The notes under the pieces: generated by a model | What the model was told of the DNA's origin: nothing | Seen by the model: only the letters and a program-made list of their open reading frames with translations | Database searches by the model: none | Assembly (NCBI GenBank): GCA_030295235.1 | Contig: AP026132.1 | Location: 346,001 to 410,000 of the forward strand | Source of the DNA: Fistulifera solaris | Taxonomy: Eukaryota; Bacillariophyta; Bacillariophyceae; Naviculales; Stauroneidaceae | Direction: 5' to 3' | DNA length: 64,000 bases | Translations under genes and position numbers: made by a program | In this document: positions 47,601-59,342 of the stretch, in pieces | Layout: each line of letters opens with the position of its first letter | Numbering within the stretch: position 1 is the first letter of the stretch

Positions 47601-48450
47601 TCTGTGGCGTGTGTAGCCATAGGTAAGATCGTAATATAGAATCTATACACTCGTTGACAGTGCTGTCCCCCAAGCCGACAAGCGCACGGCGCACGCAGCA
47701 CGATGATTTTTTTCGGGTGGTGCGTGGTGCAGGATTGTGGTTGGATTATCATCCTGCTTTTGCGTTCTCCTGTTCCATTTTCCACCGCACTACTTCTGGA
47801 AGAATTATTGCTGACCACTCTAATTTTGCGTTCTCTAGATTCTGTAGCATTCTAGACTAGCCGTTCTAGCTCTGTTAACCAATGGGACAGCAAGCTATTT
47901 CAGCATCGAGACAACTAGCAAGGAAACTTCAGCGGAAGTGGAACAAGCCATACTGAGAGATTTGCGGGTTCATCAGAGCGCGCATGAGTCAGTCTTTCTC
48001 TGGTCCGGTCGGTTAGCGTGCTTCTTCGGAATCCAAGAGAAGGAATGCCAAGACGATTTCCCCCTCAGTGGGAAACGGGCTCTGGACTTGCCCTCTACTA
48101 GCAATACTAGGGCTCTCGACTCTCGAGTCCTAGAACTTACTCGGCCAAGTGCCAGATCGGAATCGGAATATTTGTGACAAAAGAGAAAAAACCAGTGGAA
48201 AATTCAGTCGAATGTCGAAATTTCGTTCGGACTTTAGGAAATTAGGAATAAATATTTAGGATTATTTAGGGTATTATTGTATCCTTTACCCTAATGATTA
48301 CCTTGTTCCTGGCTCATAGCGCGATATTTTGCCGGCTAAAATTATTGACCATGGACCATGGCACAGCTGTATAACTAGTTTTCAATCCCTCCCAGCGAAC
48401 AAAGTTTAGAACAAAGCACTGCAGCTTTGAATCTTGCTTCGTGTGGCATT
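44663..48450. other. Gene-poor stretch, 3.8 kb
   Basis: The largest empty region of the window. Open frames are short, on both strands, and of AT-rich composition. A GTGGTGGTGGT tract lies at about 45433-45447. A stable hairpin is at 45781-45808. AT-rich direct TTTAGGA repeats occur around 48233-48275. No LTR, transposase, rRNA or clear tRNA was recognised. It may be an old insertion, regulatory DNA or noncoding transcripts. Confidence 0.5.
45781..45808. repeat. Perfect-arm hairpin beside a Pol III B-box-like sequence
   Basis: The sequence forms a stem with an 8 bp outer arm (AGCACTCT with AGAGTGCT) and a 4 bp inner arm (GGCC with GGCC), one bulged base and a 3-base loop. Read on the minus strand, it is followed at once by TGGGTTCGATTCT, which resembles a tRNA T-loop/B box. 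The rest does not fold as a tRNA, so a tRNA-derived relic or small RNA is possible but unproven. Confidence 0.4.
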
Positions 48451-50438
48451 ATGGAAGCATCGAAGGTGCCTCAAGCAGCATCTACGATGGATACAAATGA
48501 AATTGGAAATCATGACGAGCTTGTGTTTTCGGCTCCCCCTTCTCACATATCGCAGGACGGGCACTTTATTTTTCTCCCGCAACCAACGCTGAAGAATAGG
48601 ATACAATTCTTCGAGCGGTCCATTGCACGCTACGGATTATTAAAAGGATATCTGAACGACGCGGGAGAGGCGCAAGAGGAGAAGCCCGACGAACAAAAGA
48701 GAGTAGACCCCCTTTCCGCAGCTTCCGCAAGTTTGCAATCAAATGGAGTTAGCGAATTAAACCGAGCAATCAATTTAAACACACTTGTGTCAAGTGATGA
48801 GTACTTTAGCCTCTCGAATGTTGTAGATCCTTCTTTGGATCAAACAGCCGCCGGAGACAGCACGATAACTAGCAGCGCTAGACCTGAAGCCAAAAGACCG
48901 GCCGAAGTCGCTCCTCAGCTCGAAGCATCTCAGCGGTTTAAAACAGCTTTAGTATGGAAAAACAAAATGCAGCAGTTTCACGATTCATCAAAGACATTTA
49001 AGCGTCACAAGAGGCAATTGATAGATGCAATTGTTGCGCAACAGCAACCAGATCGGAGGTTGCGGCAACTTCGGTCGCAATGGCGCTTGGTCGCCCCAGA
49101 GCATGGAAGTAGAGCTCTACCACACGCGACCCGTGCAACGGAAGTATTGGCAGCCGATGTCGATGTTCACGGAACTACTTCTGCCGCACTGGGTCGTCTC
49201 ACAAAGAGAATTCCACGCTTCGCTACTGTCGAATTACACGAGAGCTTTCCTCTTGTAGAACATGTTCATCGATGGGCAAAAGCTGCGAAATTCGATTTAG
49301 AACAAGATGGTATTAAAGAAGAAACGATGGATGAATCGGGGGAAACATCAATTGATCCGAAAATTTCATCAGATGAATTTCAGTGGACGCGGGCTGAAGC
49401 GTTCGCCATTGCCGACCCCACACTTGGAAAGCTAGACGCGGACTTCGATCCCAAAAAGGTTGCTTTGTTGACAGTTCGAGTAGAAATCGAGAAAGCATCT
49501 ACTGGCTTTTGCCAAAGCGCGCACATAAAGCCAATGCGCACGATGTCCATGCTGAAGACAGGGACCCAGTCCAGTCAGGACGAGAACGTCTTGATTGATC
49601 TTCAACACTCTTTATTTTGCGCGAAACTTTTTGAATCGATTCGCCGGGAAGTGCTACCTGATACGATCGAGCTCGGACAGACGCAACCTTTCTCCCAGCA
49701 GAATAGTGTGTGGTTATCGTGCGAAGCTGACGAGCTTTTTCTTACTCCCCCCTTCGATAATGAGTGGCGCGGACGGAAGTAAATACGATCGCCTCAGTGT
49801 TGTTCATTGTCACGAAGGTGAAGTAAAAGTGCAACTAGACAGCGAATACACATTATGTGTAAAGCTGGTAGAGGCGCGAGACAGCAACATAATTCCACTT
49901 AGTTCGATTCCTTCCGCCGATAGCGGCAGTCAAACCGCAGATCAGCTCCAATTGTTATGCCGCACCCTTTTACATCATGCCCAAGAGGCATATCACCTCC
50001 ACTCTGTTCGCAGTGCCGCAAGAAGACGAAAAGAGGAGCATGAGGAGAAAATGAATGGAGACCAAATGCTCCGGAAGAAGAATATCATGGAAGAATTGCC
50101 AAATATCCTTCAAAGTACTGTGGCTTTAGGAGGAAAAGTTTTATTTGAGCATCGTATCAGAAAGACCTTGGTGAATGTGCACCAACACATCAAAAAAGAA
50201 AAATGGCTCTGGGTTAGAAATTGAATGGCTTCCACTGTCCCTATTTGATTTGACAGCGCATTTTGTGGTAGCCTTTGGAGATTTGGTGTTCGATGCAAAT
50301 ATCGCCGGAAATGAGCTTACGGTGACGCAAGTAACTGACGAGTATTATCACATAACAAGATTCTATTCCGACACAGAATTTGAACTCTTTCTTCTAAAGG
50401 TGACAGCTAGGCATAACGAGGAGCTCTCAAGCAATTAA
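48451..50438 (+). CDS. Mediator complex subunit 17-like (head module)
   Basis: Probable MED17/Srb4, the scaffold of the Mediator head that links activators to RNA polymerase II. About 661 residues. Evidence: the LRQLRSQWRLV block near residue 207, and the downstream LQHSLFCAKLFESIRREV followed by VVHCHEGEVKVQLDSEYTL and LLCRTLLHHA, all matching the MED17 order. Two frame breaks: C run 49747-49752 (one extra) and the A-rich stretch 50192-50203 (one extra). ATG at 48451 chosen over an upstream in-frame TTG. The assignment rests on short blocks in a divergent family, so confidence is moderate. Convergent with the carrier gene. Confidence 0.72.
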
Positions 50439-50537
50439 CTGGCTCTGAGGATTACTAACAAATGATTCTCCACATCTCTGCCTAGAATGAGTCTCTCAAA
50501 ACTTATAGATAGGTCTAGGTCTTTCAATCTGTTTGGA

Positions 50538-51516
50538 TTACAAAGATGCAGTGTAAGCATCTCGAAGCATCTGTACTATGATAAACATGGCGACAGTATG
50601 ACCACCGCAACGTATATAGTAAGCTAAAAACAACGAGGTTTGAGTGTTGCGATTAGAAACAAACAAGACGTGTGCGCGAAGACTTACGTAAGAAGCCGTT
50701 GTAGAGTGACATGAACCCTTCTTTTCCGGCAATCTTTGTTAGTGTTTGCACAATCGTTTTATAGGGCAACTCTCCAGTTTTCGGGTCCGGCTTCTGACTC
50801 GCCATTCGATTCTTACAAGCTTCCAGTGGCATCGTAGCCAATGAGTAGATTAAACCCGAACTCATGGCGGCACAGAACACATTTGAAATCGAATTTTTCT
50901 GTTGTTTCAACATGTCAGCGTACAAATCTTTGAACTGATCCAATGTGGCGACTTGAAAGACTCCGACGAGCATAGCACGGGCAACGAAAGGGTTGCTACC
51001 TTGCCAGAAAGCAGCAATTCCTTCCTCTCTTGCAATCCGCACTGTGGTGTCCACAACATTTTTGTATTTCTACGTTCTTCCTTCGGAAGAGTCGAGTCAT
51101 TTGACATTCGAACAACAGCCACTTCCATGGGGCAACTAATATACGCAGCAATGCCCCCTGTTAGAGCTCCAACGACTACACGGCTCGTAAAGTCTGTTTT
51201 CCCCGAATCTCGTGTAGTTTATCACGAAACGTCTCAAAGAGCCCAAATCGGCTACTTGCGTAAAAGACTTGTCTCATAACACCCGCTGATAATCCGTCAT
51301 AAAGACCCATCCATCCCGATTCTGCAATCATGCCAGAGAAAGAAAATTTTCTGCCTGCTGCAGCAGCTAAATTCATGCGTACCGCCAAGGTGTTTGCAGG
51401 ATGCACCATCGCCCAGCCCAGCATTCCGCCGAGGCCCGATGTAGCAAAACGACCGTCTTGCTGAGTTCTTTTGCACTCAGAGGCGGAGTTGTTGAGGATT
51501 GCGATGCTTGTGTCAT
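50538..51516 (-). CDS. Mitochondrial carrier, 2-oxoglutarate/malate (SLC25A11) type
   Basis: Inner-membrane exchanger of the SLC25 family, about 305 residues, six TM helices in three repeats. Signature elements: GWAMVHPANTLAVRM in repeat 1, SCPMEVAVVRMS in repeat 2 and ATMPLEACKNRM in repeat 3, together with GLYDGLSAGVMRQ and FLPYYIRCGGHTV. The repeat 2 text and the GLSAGVMRQ block favour the oxoglutarate/malate carrier over other members. Intron 50624-50687 (64 bp) near the 3' end. Three frame breaks, each one base missing, at 51453-51454, 51197-51200 and 51059-51063. Start ATG at 51516. Substrate is by family resemblance. Confidence 0.87.
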
Positions 51517-51938
51517 CGTTGTCGCACTTTCGTTGGATTTATAAGCTTATTTTGTGACGACGAAAAGGCTTCTCATTTGCCCCATTGAAATGAAACGGAT
51601 GCGCATCATCGCGATCGGGAAGAAAAAAGATCGACGGCGCAAAAGCTCGCCATACTCATTACTACTTCTACGCATACCTTAGCATGTGACGGTACACAAA
51701 TTAATATACGTAAAACGTGTTTGTGTCACTCACATTATGCGTCGCCGCGTTCAATGGCTCATTGGTGTCACCCGCGCCCGCACAGGATCCGCGACGAAAA
51801 AATAAATATCGAAAAAATAAGCAAAGGGAAAGCAACAAAACGAAACCGTAATAAATGATTGTTCTTCTTCGGCAATCTGTTCCTTAACATATTAGTCTTT
51901 TATAGGCACCATTCTCATTTCAAGCGAAAGGATCAAGA
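51517..51938. promoter_or_regulatory. Divergent promoter spacer
   Basis: A 422 bp AT-rich spacer between the carrier and the PLP enzyme genes. No specific element was recognised. Confidence 0.3.
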
Positions 51939-53616
51939 ATGTCAACGAGAAAGAACGATCTCAACTATATCTCGGTCGCTCTGTTTGCTATTTCTGCCTC
52001 CATTGGCCTGCTTGCAAAAATGCGGATGAAAAGCAAAGAATCGACGCCGGACGACCTTGACAGCCCTGTCAGTACTAGAGGACTGACAACTCTTACACCG
52101 CCCATTCCGTACCTAAGCAAGTTCTTGACGTGTCTGGAGGTGAGTTTAACATGTTACATAAGCCCGCTTTGGTGATCTTACTACAAGTCTTACACACTGT
52201 GTCTCATCTTGCTTTCAGAACCCCTATGACGCGAACGACAATAGCAAAGGATACATTGCCATGTGCGTGGCCGAAAACAAACTCATTTTGGATATGTTAG
52301 CGGCAAGATTCATGCAGGTTGGGACGGCTACCGCAGCATTTTCGGACTCAGATGTGTATTGCTACAACTCGTTTCTCGGAATGCCAGTGGCAAGGGAGGC
52401 TGCTGCATACTTTCTCGCGAGGCGGTTCTTATACGATAACGACACTGATCTGAAACCGGAGGAAGCGCTGCGAGCTGTTCAACCTAAACATGTGGGCTTG
52501 GGGGCAGGAGCCGCGCCTTTGTTGAATTCGCTGTTTTTTGCCTTGGGCAATGCGTCCGACGCCTGTCTGATCCCAGCTCCTTATTACGCCGCTTTTGAAA
52601 ATGACATGAGTGTGATGGCTGGTATTGTTCCGATTGCAGTGAAACAATATAACGCTGTAGCGGGGCCCACGAACGAGGAGCTGGATCTTGCTTATTCGGT
52701 TGCGATGACGGTGCGTATAGTGTTTTGTGAATCCTTTATCAATGGTTCGATTCGGCTCAGTATTTGCTGCAGAAAGGACACACTCCAAAGTTTGTTCTTT
52801 TGTCGAATCCGAATAATCCACTGGGGACTATTTACCGTGCTGACGTTTTACAACGCATTGTTCTATGGGCTCGAAGCAAAAACATGCATACAATAGTTGA
52901 TGAAATCTACGCATTATCAACACACCAGGTCAGTTCAAATCTTTGTGGTTGTTTTCAATGATATTATATTCTTTGATACTCACGCGATTGCGTTTGCAAA
53001 GGCTAATCATAATTTTCAATCTATCATTCGCGTCTTGAACAATGATCTCGGCAATGATGTACATATGGTCTGGGCATTTTCTAAAGATTTCGGCGCCAGT
53101 GGGATCCGTGCTGGAATTATATACTCACAGAATGAGACGTTCATGGAAGCTTTATCAACCCTGAACATCTTTTCGTGTGTCAGTGGTCCTATCCAGTACA
53201 TGGTTGCCGAGCTTCTAACGGATGATGTGTTTGTGACGAACTTTCTCGAAGAGGCCCGGGAACGTATCCTTCATAGCTACCGTATCTGTACAGCCAAACT
53301 CGACGAAATGGTGCTACCCTACGTACCAGCGGAGGCTGGGTTATTCGTTTACGTTGATTTTTCTTCGCTCTTGCCCGAGCAGACGAGTGAGTGGGAGGAG
53401 ACGCTAAGCGATCTCATTTTCGAGCAGGCTCGTATAGTGCTCACTCCGGGAACGAATCAACGCGATCCAAAGGCTGGGATGTTTCGAATATGCTACACCT
53501 GGGTCTCTCCGGAGGTACTGTCAACAGCTATGGAAAGACTCAGCAAGCTCGTAGCCAAGCTAAGACGATTGGATTGGGGTGACCTAAGCGATAGGAGTTC
53601 GATCGGTGTGTTGTAA
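51939..53616 (+). CDS. PLP-dependent aminotransferase, ACC-synthase-like
   Basis: Fold-type I class I/II aminotransferase, 491 residues. NPYDANDNSKGYIAMCVAENKL near the start is the ACC-synthase-type opening; SNPNNPLG and AFSKDFGASGIRAG (PLP-binding lysine about residue 317) follow, and FRICY near the end supplies the carboxylate-binding arginine. The N terminus carries a hydrophobic segment (ISVALFAISASIGLL) that may anchor or target it. Exons 51939-52139, 52219-52710, 52761-52928, 53002-53616. Intron 2 is 50 bp with acceptor 52760 or 62 bp with acceptor 52772; both keep the frame. Many ACS-like proteins outside plants do not make ACC, so the reaction is open. Confidence 0.85.
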
Positions 53617-53765
53617 ATATTAAGCTTGACATGCTACTTTAGTTCGTAAGAGAGAACTTCAGCCATTCCGCATTGTTTTCTTCTCTACGTAATCGAATAC
53701 GGAGTAGTTTGGATCTACACAAGGTGGTAGCTAGTGATGTTGAGTGTATGCGCCTTCAAGTAAAA

Positions 53766-55328
<1,563 letters not shown>

Positions 55329-55650
55329 TCAATTAAATCCTTCATTCAGTTGGGTTGTAACAGAAGTTAAAAGACGCCAAGAGTGAGATGGTTCGGATTT
55401 TTTCTTTTTCGAACGTGCGTGGCCCTCAGAACCGTTGAGATTCGTGAAAGGAAATACCTTTACCCACTCGTCAGTCAGGACTGGGTCTATGGTCTATGGT
55501 GTCAGACTCTCTTCAGAGGGTCTGGCATCGCCCGTTGGAGCCTAGTTGACACACACACACTAATAACTATTCGCATTCGACGTTGAAATTTGGGACTTCA
55601 AAGAAGGTGCAATCTAATAAAGGATTTAAAACGCCATGGAATCTCTGACA
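55329..55650. other. Intergenic, tandem minus-strand genes
   Basis: A 322 bp spacer between the HPPD gene start and the chaperone gene end, which must hold the HPPD promoter. A short CA repeat lies at about 55551-55560. No gene was recognised. Confidence 0.4.
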
Positions 55651-56943
55651 TTACTCGCTTCGTGGCTTCTTGGCTGAATCAGACTGGTCGTCCACAGGCC
55701 GTTTCTTTTTCTTGACGGCCATCAGGGGTTGTGCGACAGCTGTTGTAGCAGCTGCTTCCGAGCTACCAAAGCCAATTTGTGTGGTCACTCCTCCTCCTCC
55801 CTCAGTAGCCTCCTCTTCAGCGACTGCACCAGCTACCATCGCGCTAATTTCCGCCTTTAGATCTGCCATTTCACGGACGCCCTGTTCCGATGTTTCAGCT
55901 TCGTCGATTGTTTCCTGGATCTCGTCTAATAGCTCCTGAATTTCATGAAATGTCTGGGAGTCTTCTTGAGGCGGCGACAGATTAGCTACATGCTCGCGAA
56001 GTTTGCGGAGCTTGACGCCAGCCATTTTTGGGTGATCGACATTGTCGTCTTCTTCTCCCGTACTTTTGAAATTAGGAATATCCGATTCGCATTTCGCAAT
56101 GAATTCGGAAGCATCAAGACCACAAAGATTGGCCAACTGCCCGGAGAAGATTTTAGCACAGGTGTAGAAATTGTGAAAACTCTGGGCGCGATGATGAGCC
56201 ATCGCTTTCTGAGTAGCCTCATCCATTGCTTCTTCTTCCCCCGCGGCATTCGCTTCCGCAACAAGCATCAAGCGCGACAGGCCCAGATTGTAATGGACAT
56301 CGGCGATTTTCCGATCGTAAGGTCCGATCGCTGGGTTATCTTGACGGTAAAGTAAACACGATTCATAGTCACCAATTGCATTTTCGTACTTCCCATTCAT
56401 CTTGTGAAGGTCTCCTTCTCGCAAGTAGATTTGTGCTAGATCGAGCTTCAGTTTGTCCGACGCATCAGGGCCTTCCATCATGCGCTCGACAATGGCTCGA
56501 GCGATATCCAAATTCTCCCAAGCAATTTGCGAGTCATCTTCCGGGGCGTTTTCTCCGTCTTCCTCGGGATTCTCCGGTGTTTCTTGCTGCTGAGCGATTT
56601 GTTGGGTGTCAGAAGACTCTTCAATCGAGTAGAGTAAGGTAGTACCGTAGAGATAATGAAGGGGGGCCATGGATTCATGCAAAGCTGCGTCGTCCTCACT
56701 CATACCCAATTGCAAAAGATCGCTTTTGAAAGACTCAATACCTTCTTCGATGGTGGCTAAGGCATCCTCAAAGCTTCCCAAATTAAGTAATGCCTTTGCG
56801 GAAAGGTAGTAGGTGGAGCTCTCCGCGCTGGCATAGGTCGGAGTGGGAGGTGGTTTCATCGGCTGAGACGACGGCGGTTCTTTGAGATTCGCAATCGGGG
56901 CCGTCGTCTCTGTATCTGAAGGATGAGATGGAGGTGCAGCCAT
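55651..56943 (-). CDS. NASP/Hif1/Sim3-like histone chaperone (SHNi-TPR)
   Basis: Predicted nuclear chaperone for histone H3-H4. 430 residues with interrupted TPR repeats: YYLSAKALLNLGSFEDALATIEEG (broken by a long acidic loop), LAQIYLREGDLHKMNGKYENAIGDYESC and VHYNLGLSRLMLVAEAN. An acidic stretch (PEEDGENAPEDDSQ) interrupts the repeats, as in NASP, and the C terminus is basic with KKKKRP and KKPRS, a likely nuclear localisation signal. No intron or frame break. The ATG at 56943 (MAAPPSHPSD) is preferred to one 45 codons upstream. Head to head with presenilin. Confidence 0.85.
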   Translation of the reverse strand: MAAPPSHPSDTETTAPIANLKEPPSSQPMKPPPTPTYASAESSTYYLSAKALLNLGSFEDALATIEEGIESFKSDLLQLGMSEDDAALHESMAPLHYLYGTTLLYSIEESSDTQQIAQQQETPENPEEDGENAPEDDSQIAWENLDIARAIVERMMEGPDASDKLKLDLAQIYLREGDLHKMNGKYENAIGDYESCLLYRQDNPAIGPYDRKIADVHYNLGLSRLMLVAEANAAGEEEAMDEATQKAMAHHRAQSFHNFYTCAKIFSGQLANLCGLDASEFIAKCESDIPNFKSTGEEDDNVDHPKMAGVKLRKLREHVANLSPPQEDSQTFHEIQELLDEIQETIDEAETSEQGVREMADLKAEISAMVAGAVAEEEATEGGGGVTTQIGFGSSEAAATTAVAQPLMAVKKKKRPVDDQSDSAKKPRSE

Positions 56944-57461
56944 TCTTGATTGCTGAATTATAATGGTGATGTTGCGAGTTGCGATTGATGTCTGGTCGTT
57001 CGGAAGAAAATGATTTTCAGACGATCGCCCATTTCTCCACCCATGCTGCGAAAGCGAAAAGGCGCGAAACGATTTCAAAGTGTTAAACTTTGGTACTAAA
57101 TCTACACAAGGCTACGGTATGGCCGGCCCGGCGTCGTGAGTCTTGACGACGGCGCGTGAATGAGGGCAATGCTGGAATGCCATTATTCTTCACCCTAATC
57201 TGTCGAAGGACGGTCGCACTTATCATACTTTATACCTATCTGCAGTCATGAAGTTTTGACAAGTCGCTTGTCCATTGTTTTTCAGTACCGTTTCAACATT
57301 GATTATATAAAAACCGTGATAGCTGTAACTCACATAAGGATATCACGTCGGCATTGCCACCTCCTCTTTGCGGATTGTGGTTTTGGGAACCATGATTTTT
57401 CGTGGAAGAAAACCCGTGCTGTGCTTGTTGCACTTTTGCAACACGGAAGTCAACGCCGAAC
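56944..57461. promoter_or_regulatory. Divergent promoter spacer, NASP-like / presenilin
   Basis: A 518 bp spacer between divergent starts. In-frame open sequence exists upstream of both chosen ATGs, so the true spacer could be shorter. No specific element was recognised. Confidence 0.3.
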
Positions 57462-59102
57462 ATGAGTGTCACGGACTATAAAATGGTCGAAGATCGACCA
57501 GCCGATCGGTACGGCTCGACAGCTGAAAGTGGAATTTCCGGTCTTGCAGGAACAATGTCAGATAGGGACGGTTTGATGCGCGGCTCGTCCAGCGACGAAT
57601 CATCGTCTTACGATGATGATGACATGTCTAGCGAAGGAGAACAGATGACAATTGAGGAGCTGATTTATAGCAGTTCTTCATACTACGCTATAGCCAAACC
57701 AGTCACGTTAACAATGGTTTTGTCGGCTCTTGCGGTCGTTCTTATTAATGATGACGCAACCAAACAAGGCAATGAGGCAGCAATGGCAAACGCTTATCAA
57801 TACTTTAGTGTCAACGATGCGGGTCAATCGAGCGGTCAAAATCTTGCTCACAGCCTCGCAAATGCGTTGATCATAGTTTCGGTTATTTGTGGTATGACCT
57901 TCATGATTGTTGTGCTCTATCGAATGAAATTCATGAAGTGTTTGATTGGATATATGATCTTTTGTTCCGGGACGCTTCTTGGTATGCTCGGTGGGAACGT
58001 TTTGCAAACAGCCGTTCAGGTTTACAATATTCCCGTCGACAAAGGGACTTTTTACTTGTTTGTATACAATTTCTGCATCGTCGGAGTACTGGCGGTCTTT
58101 TTTCGGGCAGGGCATTCCAACTAGTGTAACGCAAGGATATTTGGTTGCGACATCGGTCATTCTCGCTTGGCATTTGAGCTTTTTCGATGACTGGACTGCT
58201 TGGACGCTTCTATTGATGCTGGCTTTGTATGATTTGTGCGCCGTGCTCACACCCTGCGGACCATTGAAGTTTCTAGTCGAAGCCATGTCGCAAGAAGGCT
58301 CTCCTGAAATGCCTGGCTTATTATTTGAGGCTGAATTACCTCCCGAGGCAAAACGACCTGTTGGTTCTTCAAGAGGACGCGCTAATATTGCAGCATCCGC
58401 CAGTGACGTTGAGCGTAGTGCTCCTCCGAATCCCGTTTCTCAGCCCATGGACGGGTCTAGTGAGAGTCCTCGCGTCAAAATTCCTTTGGCGATTGCCAAG
58501 GTTTACCAGCTCCCAGTCGTTTCCATTCCTTCGAGTTCGATGTCTATCATGTTCCCGGATAGAAGCAGCGACACGATAGGAACAACGTCACCGCTTCTTA
58601 CAAATTCTGACTCCACAGTTATTCTTCCCGAGAACCCAACTGCCGAGCAACTCCTCGCCAAAGTCGTAGTCCGATTACCAGCTCATGGCGGAAGACTTGA
58701 ACATGTTCAACGAAGAGGCAAGAAGGTTTATCTGGAACGTGACCGACACGGAGTCCCTAAAAGATACCTTTGGGTGGATCGCAACGGAAAAGTGTTTGCT
58801 GAAATGAAAGATGGCGACGAAGAAAAACCCGAGAAGAATTCCATTCGTCTCGGTTTGGGTGATTTCATCTTCTATTCCGTTCTGGTGGCAAAAGCAGCAC
58901 AGTATAGTTTTGCTACGTTCGCGGCTTGTATATTGGTGATTCTGGCTGGGTTGGGCGGAACTCTGGTGTTGCTATCCGTGTATCACCATGCTTTACCAGC
59001 ACTGCCCATCTCTATTTTCATGGGCATTGTTTTTACGTGCTCACGCGATGGTTCATCGAGCCGTGGGTCGAGGCCGTATTAGAGAAACCATACTATGTCT
59101 AA
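57462..59102 (+). CDS. Presenilin, intramembrane aspartyl protease
   Basis: Catalytic subunit of gamma-secretase. About 546 residues with nine expected TM segments. Both catalytic aspartates are present: YDLCAV (about residue 256) and GLGDF (about 466), plus the PALP motif near 512. The N terminus is acidic and Ser-rich; a long hydrophilic loop with the motif PLLTNSD separates TM6 from TM7. Two frame breaks that cancel: T run 58098-58103 (one extra) and T run 59030-59034 (one missing). With the second repaired, the ORF reads to TAA at 59100-59102 rather than stopping at 59082. No intron. No other gamma-secretase subunit lies in the window. Confidence 0.94.
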
Positions 59103-59342
59103 ACCTTTGTTTTATTTTTGAATTACGATCTGTTGTTTCTCCGTATTTAGACGAGAGTTGAAAAGATGGCCATAGTTCCATAGTTCTTCACGCTGGTTGC
59201 AGGAACCGCAACAGGGATAGGGATCGTCCCGCTTTTGCGGACTGCCGCCCGCCCGCAGACGCCGACTTTGAAACACAATAAAAGTCGTTCATTCCGTTGT
59301 TGCAAAGGTAAACCTAAATGCGGCCTAACATGGAGGACTGAA

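Noticed and set aside
47339-47640. Possible two-exon small minus-strand gene (start MATHATDQLVGK)
   Set aside because: A good donor follows the first 20 codons, but no acceptor gives a continuing frame without quickly reaching a stop.
47938-48177. 79-codon plus-strand ORF before MED17
   Set aside because: No recognisable domain and no start context distinct from background.
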